Shown here: positions 1 through 5,077 of the stretch, piece by piece | How positions within the stretch are numbered: position 1 is the first letter of the stretch | How the letters are laid out: the number at the start of each line of letters is the position of its first letter | From: Candidatus Omnitrophota bacterium | GTDB lineage: Bacteria > Omnitrophota > Gorgyraeia > B26-G9 | Length of the DNA: 5,077 nt | Assembly (NCBI GenBank): GCA_023136735.1 | Contig: JAGLQQ010000156.1 | Coordinates: forward strand, 1-5,077 | Direction: 5' to 3' | The notes under the pieces: generated by a model | What the model was told of the DNA's origin: nothing | The model's input: only the letters and a program-made list of their open reading frames with translations | Database searches by the model: none | Made by a program: the position numbers and the translations under genes

Positions 1-8
1 AAAAACAG

Positions 9-16
9 CCTCCTTT
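9..16 (-). promoter_or_regulatory. Strong ribosome binding site for a gene starting just left of the window
   Basis: The minus strand reads AAAGGAGG followed by CTGTTTTT to the edge. That places 8 nt between a near-perfect Shine-Dalgarno and the window boundary, which is the ideal distance for a start codon immediately outside. It comes 16 nt after the stop of the 53-residue peptide gene, so the next gene would be cotranscribed. Confidence 0.6.
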
Positions 17-32
17 ATATTTGTATTTACCT

Positions 33-194
33 CTAACAGCCTCTTAGTTGTTTGCCCCCCTTCGGTGAATCCATACCACTGCCGTCACTTATTCCTTCGC
101 CGAAATTTGGCGCAGGGCCAGGACCCGCAAAAATAATACCAATATTAACTAATACAAATGTCATCAATAACACGATTATCAAGAACTTTCTCAT
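33..194 (-). CDS. Small exported Gly/Pro-rich peptide ending in Cys (53 aa)
   Basis: This short frame runs from ATG at 194 to TAG at 33. Residues 1-23 are a convincing signal peptide: MRK, then a long hydrophobic core (FLIIVLLMTFVLVNIGII), then the cleavage site FA-G. The predicted mature peptide is only 30 residues. It begins GPGPAPNFGEGISDGSGMDS and ends KGGKQLRGC, so the only Cys is the last residue. A modest ribosome site (GAAAGGG) lies 6-7 nt upstream. It starts 24 nt after the stop of the 814-residue gene, and another strong ribosome site follows it, so it sits inside an operon-like string. I recall 'GPAPNxGDGxxDGSG' segments in small exported proteins of environmental bacteria, but no function is known to me. 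The signal peptide and spacing argue for a real gene; the main doubt is its size. Confidence 0.75.
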   Translation of the reverse strand: MRKFLIIVLLMTFVLVNIGIIFAGPGPAPNFGEGISDGSGMDSPKGGKQLRGC

Positions 195-218
195 TATACA
201 CCCTTTCGGCAATTAAAG

Positions 219-2663
219 TTACCTGCAAATCTCATTGCTTAACCAAACTAAAGGCTTAAGACAAACTCTAATCAGTACTTTTAATTCATTGCACTCTCTT
301 ATCTTATCTGCAATCGGAGGACTATACTTGTAATAAAACTTCACAAACTTCCTCCCCCAAATATTATTCAATAAATATAGGTCTCTAAACTCACACAAAA
401 TATTCACTTCTTGAGCCATGCTTGTTCCAAATGCCGCTGTTGCAATAAAGCATCCGCCTCCGCTAGCACTTGAGCTGCCGCTTGGCATAACGGGAGCTCC
501 ATCAGCAACCATATACATAGAAAAATGAGCTATTGACGCAGAAACAGTTTTATTTGCAGTATCTACTACACTCCCCTGTACCATTTCCCAATTCATGCCG
601 CCGATATTATAATAAAATATATTTAGAGACTCTTCATCTATTGCAGTCAGATCAAAATGAGTGTTGTTATTGTATGGCAGTGTGATTCTTGCTGGAATGT
701 TAAACTGCGTCTGGCCCGGACCAAAATCAATGACATTGCCTACCCTGGACATGCCATTGCCTAAATCCGGCACTCCTACAGATTCGGCAATGAATATTGT
801 TATCGGCGCATCTATTGCCTCAGAAGGAATGTCAATAATCGTACCCGCGATATTTCCCTGCGTCACTATTATTGTACCGCCCAAAACATTGTCGATGTTT
901 TGTGAGGTTATTTCATCAGTGACAATATATGTGTTTCTGCAAAAATAGAGCGCATCGTGGCCGCTGCTGTCATCTGTCCAGCTAACATAATAATGCCCTC
1001 CCAGGGCGGCCATTCCCAAGGAGGGATTTTGCTGCACCCCTACCGTGCCAATAAAAGCAATTTCAGAAAATGCATAAGCGCTATGTTCCGCATAAGCCAT
1101 TTTAATAATTCTGTTTGAATCGTGAACTTCACTCCAGAGGGCTGTTGCATCATCACGATTATCTATTGAAAGGTCATAACTGCCAAGATCATCATCACTC
1201 AAAATATCAGCATTAACTATCCTGGAAGCATTTAGTATATATGCTCCGCTGCTGTAGCAATAATAGGAAAACTTTAAATTAGCCTGCGCCTGTAAAAGCT
1301 CTTTCCAAAGCAGATAAACATTATTCCCATCAGGCATTACTTCCAGATCAGGCGCTATTGCGCCGCTGGTCCTGTTGCTCACAATAATATCAGTCCCAAA
1401 ACTTTCACCTCCATCTGTTATATTTTTAGCCGCTAAATCAAAATATATACTGGAAGTATTATCCATATTCTCACCCCGCCAGGCAACAAAAACTCTTCCG
1501 CTAGCATCCAGTTTTATTATCGAATCCTTACACTGCTGCGGCCAACGATCGCTATCAATGCGAATACTATTGCCAACAAAAATATTCCAAGCATCACTGT
1601 ATGATGAAGTAGTCCTATTATATCTCACACTTGATGAGGTTCCATTATCCTCAACCCAGACTGCATAAAGAGTTGCCGGCTCCAGCGTTGATGATTGTCC
1701 ATCGTTTGTAAGCGCAGGGCCCACTGTTATCGCCGGAGACAATTGATTTGTTGCGCTGTAATCTGCATAAATACGCCTACTTGGACTGAACATGTTTTCA
1801 TCGTTGTCCATTTTTCCAATATAAATATCCCAGTCCCCGGCTATTGTCTTTTGCTGCCAGCTGACATATACATTATTTAAATCATCCAAGGCAATAGAAG
1901 GGAAACGCTGTTCTGCTCCCTCCGCATCAGGATTTACCCTTACCGGAACTTCAAAGATCTCCCCGAAGTCATTTGACCGGACACAATAAATATCCCAGGC
2001 TCCGCTGCTATTACGCTGCTCCCAGGCCATAAAAACATTTTTTCCACTAGCAGAGCTGGCAATAACTGAATTATCCTGCATAAATTCGGCATCCGCTAAC
2101 TGTGCGCTGACCGTTGCCCCAACAGGCTCTGCAGCAAGAAAAGAACTAAAGGAGCCAATGAGAAAATCCTGTGTTCTAAAATTATAACTATATCCATTAA
2201 GAGAATTGCCCTCATAATCTATAGCGCTTACCGTAATAGAAACCGTTTCTTCATAATTAAAATACTCTACAGGGTCATACATTAATATATATTCATTAGC
2301 AGTTTTTTCAACAATCTCAACTTGATACTCGCGTGTATTGTTATCTATATCCTGATAAGTCTGGACATTGCCGTTACTGATTATCGCCTCACCATTCACT
2401 GACATATCTATCGAGCTGCTATCTATTGCGGATTGCGCATCAAACACGCAAACTTTTATATTTGTCGAACAAGCCACATTTGCAACATTAGCATCCGGTG
2501 AACACCCGCTAAGTATTGGCGCTGAATTATCAACTATATTGTTTACTATCCAAAAGGCATAGCTGTCTGGCTGCATTACATTCGCGGCATATGCATTCCA
2601 GCCTAAGAATAGCACTAATAATAGAGCTCTTATCGCTGAGTTTTTAAGCTTCCTTAAGAACAT
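219..2663 (-). CDS. Exported multidomain surface protein: Ig-like, seven-bladed propeller-like, ZU5-like and CFI-box C-terminal domains
   Basis: This 814-residue exported protein has no recognised enzymatic motif. Residues 1-27 form a signal peptide (RKLK, hydrophobic core, AYA-A cleavage site). Residues about 46-166 form an Ig-like domain of the bacterial Big_5/SbsA type. Residues about 195-580 hold seven repeats built round an aromatic strand ending in Trp (214, 269, 336, 395, 453, 510, 562), as in sialidase-like propellers. One clear Asp-box, SNDFGEIF, sits at 230-237 and a near match, DGGESF, at 417-422. Residues about 590-720 resemble ZU5 ('IDIPSEAIDAPITIFI', 'VIDFGPGQTQFNIPARITLP', 'HFSMYMV'). 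After a Ser/Gly linker comes GGGCFIATAAFG (735-746) and a basic, hydrophobic tail with 'EFRDLYLLNN', 'GRKFVKFYYKYSPPIAD'. This is the C-terminal region I know as CFI-box-CTERM, probably a sorting or anchoring signal. Binding or adhesion at the cell surface is inferred. The 53-residue peptide gene follows 24 nt downstream. Confidence 0.93.
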   Translation of the reverse strand: MFLRKLKNSAIRALLLVLFLGWNAYAANVMQPDSYAFWIVNNIVDNSAPILSGCSPDANVANVACSTNIKVCVFDAQSAIDSSSIDMSVNGEAIISNGNVQTYQDIDNNTREYQVEIVEKTANEYILMYDPVEYFNYEETVSITVSAIDYEGNSLNGYSYNFRTQDFLIGSFSSFLAAEPVGATVSAQLADAEFMQDNSVIASSASGKNVFMAWEQRNSSGAWDIYCVRSNDFGEIFEVPVRVNPDAEGAEQRFPSIALDDLNNVYVSWQQKTIAGDWDIYIGKMDNDENMFSPSRRIYADYSATNQLSPAITVGPALTNDGQSSTLEPATLYAVWVEDNGTSSSVRYNRTTSSYSDAWNIFVGNSIRIDSDRWPQQCKDSIIKLDASGRVFVAWRGENMDNTSSIYFDLAAKNITDGGESFGTDIIVSNRTSGAIAPDLEVMPDGNNVYLLWKELLQAQANLKFSYYCYSSGAYILNASRIVNADILSDDDLGSYDLSIDNRDDATALWSEVHDSNRIIKMAYAEHSAYAFSEIAFIGTVGVQQNPSLGMAALGGHYYVSWTDDSSGHDALYFCRNTYIVTDEITSQNIDNVLGGTIIVTQGNIAGTIIDIPSEAIDAPITIFIAESVGVPDLGNGMSRVGNVIDFGPGQTQFNIPARITLPYNNNTHFDLTAIDEESLNIFYYNIGGMNWEMVQGSVVDTANKTVSASIAHFSMYMVADGAPVMPSGSSSASGGGCFIATAAFGTSMAQEVNILCEFRDLYLLNNIWGRKFVKFYYKYSPPIADKIRECNELKVLIRVCLKPLVWLSNEICR

Positions 2664-2666
2664 AGT

Positions 2667-2673
2667 CCTCCCT
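2667..2673 (-). promoter_or_regulatory. Ribosome binding site of the 814-residue protein
   Basis: The minus strand reads AGGGAGG followed by ACT and ATG. The match to the anti-Shine-Dalgarno is strong but the spacing is short (3 nt after GGAGG). It supports the ATG at 2663, which also gives a proper signal peptide. The 61-nt space back to the end of the broken gene shows no obvious terminator, so the two are probably on one transcript. Confidence 0.7.
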
Positions 2674-2724
2674 GCAAAAGATTTCGCTAATAGTTATTTC
2701 AATTCCTTATTTCATGTCCTTACT

Positions 2725-3130
2725 CTAAAGAGAAAGATCATTTGCATCTATGGTCACATAAACCTGCCGTCCATTGACAAAGTCCGCAGCCGGATTATAG
2801 TTCAAGGTATACTCACTCGGGGTTCCTGTTATAACCGGAGTTACCCCTGTCCATTTACCATCATAACTATAGAATCTATATTAACCCCGCCCCCTCATCC
2901 TTAATCCGCGCTTCAATATTAAAACCTGTGCTTACTTCAACAGCATCTTTTATGGGCAAATGCCCCAAAGTATAAGGAGGCGTTGTATCAAGCGGTGCGC
3001 TTATAATCTGAAACGAATAACTGTCAGTAGGCATTTAATTCGCCGCGAACACGTATTTGCATAGCCGCACATTTAAGATCAGCATTACTACGCATAGTGC
3101 TCTTATTGTTTTGCTGTCTTTTAATGTCAT
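2725..3130 (-). pseudogene. Broken gene for an exported Ig-like protein, paralogue of the N-terminus of the 814-residue protein
   Basis: An AGGAG ribosome site 10 nt upstream leads into an ATG and a signal-peptide-like start (MTLKDSKTIRALCVVMLILN ... VFAAN). The frame is then interrupted by TAA at 3037-3035. Past the stop it reads MPTDSYSFQI and a partial Ig-like domain with 'IEARIKDEGAG'. Adding one G to the GGGG run at 2888-2885 restores 'NIDSIVMMVNGQG'. Adding one G to the GGGG run at 2847-2844 restores 'VTPVITGTPSEYTLNYNP' and 'GRQVYVTIDANDLSL' up to a TAG at 2727. With both repairs the span is exactly 136 codons. The restored protein aligns in order with residues 1 to about 150 of the neighbouring 814-residue protein (AANVMQPDSYAF; SSSIDMSVNG; VSITVSAID). 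It stops before the rest of the Ig-like domain, so it looks like a decayed remnant of a longer gene. Sequencing error in the G runs could explain the frameshifts but not the in-frame TAA. Confidence 0.8.
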
Positions 3131-3214
3131 TATCTTTGCGCTCCTCATTGAGGTTTAAACATTGCGGGATTTGTTTCATTGCAGATAAAAAAAATCGTTC
3201 TTTTGATATATCTA

Positions 3215-3255
3215 CCCTCTTTAATCATCTAGCATATAGAAATGATCATTAAGGG
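3215..3255 (-). other. Imperfect RNA stem-loop in the gap after the two-component genes
   Basis: On the minus strand a 14-nt left arm (CCCTTAATGATCAT) pairs with a 14-nt right arm (ATGATTAAAGAGGG) around a 13-nt loop. There are twelve pairs with one A-A/A-A internal loop. Two of the pairs are G-U wobbles that would be C-A mismatches on the plus strand, so the fold favours minus-strand RNA. It lies 43-84 nt after the kinase stop. No T-run follows directly; an eight-T run on the minus strand (3194-3187) comes about 20 nt later. It could be a weak terminator or 3' processing element for the two-component transcript, or a leader structure for the exported genes. A weak alternative promoter reading (TATGCT at 3236-3231) would fall inside the loop. 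Confidence 0.3.
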
Positions 3256-3269
3256 AAGATGAAGATAAG

Positions 3270-3293
3270 ATTAATTTTTCTTAATGTTAAGAA
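3270..3293. promoter_or_regulatory. Cluster of TTAAT/TTAAG half-sites, candidate response-regulator operator
   Basis: Just past the kinase stop, the plus strand reads ATTAAT-TTTT-CTTAAT-GTTAAG. The two direct TTAAT copies start 10 bp apart (3271 and 3281). The second is also the left arm of a perfect inverted repeat TTCTTAA-TG-TTAAGAA (3278-3293). Further TTAAG and TTAAT copies lie at 3249 and 3221. Tandem half-sites one helical turn apart are how OmpR/PhoB-family dimers bind, and the PmrA-type box (YTTAAK repeats, normally 11 bp apart) is the closest known pattern. Assigning it to the regulator encoded upstream is inference; the AT-rich context makes chance copies possible. Confidence 0.3.
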
Positions 3294-3298
3294 GACTG

Positions 3299-4774
3299 CT
3301 AGATAGGTAATATTACCGTGAAGGTAGAACCCTTATTCGGCTCACTTTTTACTTCGATGCGCCCCTGATGAATCCGGGCGATAGACTGAGCAATGCCAAG
3401 ACCTAGGCCGCTTCCAGGCTGCTTTTTGTTTTTATCACTTGTTACACGAAAAAATTTATTAAATATTTTAGGAATATCCTCACTCCTGATCCCCATGCCG
3501 GTATCAGCAATGTTTATCTGCGCCTTATCCTTTCGGCAATTTACAACTATGTCAACATTGCCGTTTTCAGGGGTGAACTTAATAGCGTTATCGGCAAGAT
3601 TGAAGAATAATCTCCGCAATTCCATGCGATTAGCCATAAGCGTGATGGGCTCCTGCGGCATTGTGAGGTTAACCGTGATCTTTTTTTCTGCAGCCAGTAT
3701 CTTGCTTTTTTCATGGATATCTTCTAAAAATTCTTTTAGATCAATCCGTTCAAAGTTGACGGACTGCTTGCGATAATTCACATCCGCAAGTAATAGCAGG
3801 TAGTCTATTATCTTAAGTATTTTGTCCACCTCCTGCAGATTAGAGCGCATAACCTCCTTACATTCTTCATGACTGTGATCGGTTTGTAAAACCACCTCTG
3901 TCTCGCCCTTAATGATCGCCAGGGGGGTCTTGAGTTCATGCGCAACATATGAGCTGAATTCCTCGACATAGGAAAAAGACTCTTCCAATCGCTCTATCAT
4001 ATTGTTAAAGGACTCAGCAAGATATTTCATCTCTTCATCAACATCCTGAACATTAACTCTTGCGCTCAGGTTTTCATGGGAAATATCATTGGCCGTCTTA
4101 GCGACCTGCCTTACAGGTTTTAATATACGCCATACAAACAAATAACCAATAAACACCGCCCCCAGCATAATCAAGGGGATACTTATAGCGCTTTTATTTA
4201 TACGGTCACGAAGAATATAAATAATTGGATCTGTGGAAATACCAATCTGAATTGTATATTTACCAAGGTTAGCAAAATCCACAGGCATAACAACTATTCT
4301 CAGATTTAAGCTTTCTTTATAAACCACATTATAAAAAACCATCTTTTTTCTACCAGCAGCATAGTTTTCCAGAAAGCGGCTTAAACCCTTATCTATATTC
4401 GGCGAACTGGCAACTGTCTTCCCATCTTCGTTTAATAAGTTGATATAGTCTTTGTTCAATCCGAGTATTGCTCTACGCTCTAGCCATTCAGCTTCTATCG
4501 GTTTTAACCGCTCCGGATCAGGATAGGTTACGTCAACTCCCAGCATTCTTTTAAAACCAAATGTTACCGCTCTTTTTGATTCTCTCAGCGGCCCGGTAAA
4601 AAGCCAAAGCGTCTCATGCATTTCCTGAGCTTTAGCACTTAACTGAACATCAGAATCTCTATATAAAGTCTGGTAGAGATTATAGTACAGTACGCCTCGG
4701 TAAGCCACGAGTATCAGCCCCAGAATCCCTACATAAAGCACACAGAGTTTGAATTTTATGGAATTTATTTTCAT
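3299..4774 (-). CDS. Membrane sensor histidine kinase (HAMP, HisKA, HATPase_c)
   Basis: This is a 491-residue inner-membrane sensor kinase that autophosphorylates on His and passes the phosphate to the adjacent regulator. Domains in order: TM1 at about residues 8-30; an external sensor region at about 32-196, with a Cache/PAS-like stretch 'INLLNEDGKTVASSP' near 111-125; TM2 at about 197-216; HAMP at about 217-270; and an H-box 'YVAHELKTPL' with phospho-acceptor His279. The ATPase domain has an N-box 'NLADNAIKF' (Asn392, Asn396), a G1 box 'DTGMGI' (424-429), an F-box 'FNKFF' and a G2 box 'GSGLGLG' (454-460). All catalytic motifs are intact and the length is normal. I chose the ATG at 4774 (protein begins MKINSIKFKL) because it forms an ATGA overlap with the regulator's stop. 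An upstream ATG at 4819 in the same frame would add 15 residues lying inside the regulator gene. The H-box region resembles heavy-metal sensor kinases of the CusS type, but the ligand is unknown. Confidence 0.96.
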   Translation of the reverse strand: MKINSIKFKLCVLYVGILGLILVAYRGVLYYNLYQTLYRDSDVQLSAKAQEMHETLWLFTGPLRESKRAVTFGFKRMLGVDVTYPDPERLKPIEAEWLERRAILGLNKDYINLLNEDGKTVASSPNIDKGLSRFLENYAAGRKKMVFYNVVYKESLNLRIVVMPVDFANLGKYTIQIGISTDPIIYILRDRINKSAISIPLIMLGAVFIGYLFVWRILKPVRQVAKTANDISHENLSARVNVQDVDEEMKYLAESFNNMIERLEESFSYVEEFSSYVAHELKTPLAIIKGETEVVLQTDHSHEECKEVMRSNLQEVDKILKIIDYLLLLADVNYRKQSVNFERIDLKEFLEDIHEKSKILAAEKKITVNLTMPQEPITLMANRMELRRLFFNLADNAIKFTPENGNVDIVVNCRKDKAQINIADTGMGIRSEDIPKIFNKFFRVTSDKNKKQPGSGLGLGIAQSIARIHQGRIEVKSEPNKGSTFTVILPI

Positions 4775-5077
4775 GTCACTTTCGTTTTCAAAATATAGCC
4801 CACGCCACGAACAGTACAAATATACTCTTGCTTGCGATCAGGCTCAAGCTTCCCTCGTAAATTATTAACAAAAACATCAATAATATTGGAGAAACTGTCA
4901 AAATCCTCATTCCAAACATGTTCGGATATCATCGTACGAGTTACCACTTGATCAACATTAAGCATGAGATATTCTAAGAGGCTGTATTCTTTATGGGTCA
5001 ATAATATTTCCTTATCTGCCTTTGTTACCTTATGCGTCATCTGGTCAAGTGAAATATCTCCCGCTTTGAGCAATGGT
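4771..5077 (-). CDS. Response regulator, OmpR/PhoB family, C-terminal DNA-binding part (5' end outside window)
   Basis: This is the output half of a two-component response regulator that binds DNA in the cytoplasm when phosphorylated by its partner kinase. About 101 residues are visible. They begin in a typical linker (PLLKAGDISLD) and continue into a complete winged-helix domain. 'LTHKEYSLLEYLMLN' forms the first helix, 'TRTMISEHVWNEDFD' the second, and 'SNIIDVFVNNLRGKLEP' is the recognition helix. 'YICTVRGVGYIL' is the C-terminal wing. The protein ends in KTKVT. The family is usually about 220-230 residues, so the receiver domain with its phospho-Asp lies beyond the right edge. A TTG at 5073-5071 could be mistaken for a start, but the frame is open to the edge and the TTG sits in the linker. 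The stop overlaps the kinase start by 4 bp, so the two are cotranslated. The target genes cannot be read from the protein; the specific subfamily is not assigned. Confidence 0.95.
   Translation of the reverse strand, partial: PLLKAGDISLDQMTHKVTKADKEILLTHKEYSLLEYLMLNVDQVVTRTMISEHVWNEDFDSFSNIIDVFVNNLRGKLEPDRKQEYICTVRGVGYILKTKVT

Noticed and set aside
661..948. Plus-strand open frame of 95 codons
   Set aside because: Lies antisense within the 814-residue gene, has no ribosome site or recognisable domain, and the minus frame is clearly coding.
1375..1880. Two plus-strand open frames (97 and 61 codons)
   Set aside because: Antisense to the propeller repeats, whose regular protein pattern proves the minus frame; no start signals seen.
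924..2081. Active sialidase
   Set aside because: The fold pattern and an Asp-box are present, but I could not place the Arg triad or the Tyr/Glu pair, so no enzymatic activity is claimed.
2368..2562. Plus-strand open frame of 64 codons
   Set aside because: Antisense to the Ig-like domain of the exported protein; composition is that of a shadow frame.
3241..3250. Perfect 10-bp palindrome AATGATCATT as an independent operator
   Set aside because: It is part of the stem-loop arm and short palindromes are common in AT-rich gaps; nothing separate supports it.
3278..3293. Rho-independent terminator from TTCTTAA-TG-TTAAGAA right after the kinase
   Set aside because: The stem is AT-rich, the loop is only 2 nt, and no T-run follows on the minus strand.
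3393..3776. Plus-strand open frame of 127 codons
   Set aside because: Antisense to the kinase ATPase domain, where all catalytic boxes are intact on the minus strand.
4775..4819. Longer kinase start with 15 extra N-terminal residues
   Set aside because: The extra part lies inside the regulator gene and precedes the normal MKINS-TM1 start; the ATGA overlap at 4774-4771 is the better start.
5071..5073. TTG as start of a 100-residue stand-alone DNA-binding protein
   Set aside because: The frame is open to the window edge and the TTG falls in the usual linker between receiver and DNA-binding domains.

Overview
The window reads as an AT-leaning bacterial chromosome segment in which every gene I can support lies on the minus strand. 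Transcription therefore runs from the right edge to the left. Shine-Dalgarno sequences are clear (GGAGG types), so this is a bacterium. Several features resemble what is common in uncultured Gram-negative-type phyla such as Omnitrophota: a signal peptide followed by a DSYxF motif, Ig-like domains, a ZU5-like domain with a 'DFGPGQTQF' stretch, and a 'GGGCFIATAA' C-terminal region. That taxonomic hint is inference from memory of such proteins and not proof.

Layout in transcription order. (1) 5077-4771: the C-terminal DNA-binding half of an OmpR/PhoB-type response regulator, cut by the window edge. (2) 4774-3299: a membrane sensor histidine kinase whose ATG overlaps the regulator's stop by 4 bp (ATGA). 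(3) 3298-3131: a 168-bp gap with a cluster of TTAAT/TTAAG half-sites and a 41-nt imperfect stem-loop. (4) 3130-2725: a broken gene for an exported Ig-like protein, with one in-frame stop and two frameshifts that both fall in GGGG runs. (5) 2663-219: an intact 814-residue exported multidomain protein with a signal peptide, an Ig-like domain, a probable seven-bladed propeller, a ZU5-like domain and a CFI-box-type C-terminus. (6) 194-33: a 53-residue exported Gly/Pro-rich peptide ending in Cys, too short for most gene callers. (7) 16-1: a strong ribosome binding site pointing off the left edge, so another gene probably starts just outside the window.

Reading it together: a two-component system sits immediately upstream of, and co-directional with, a run of exported proteins. 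The broken gene and the 814-residue protein share the same N-terminal design (signal peptide, AAN-x-M-x-x-DSYxF, Ig-like domain) and are paralogues at that end. Regulation of the exported genes by the two-component system is plausible from position, but the sequence does not prove it. The most novel parts are the propeller/ZU5/CFI-box protein, with an HFS tripeptide that could be an autoprocessing site, and the tiny Cys-terminated peptide next to it.
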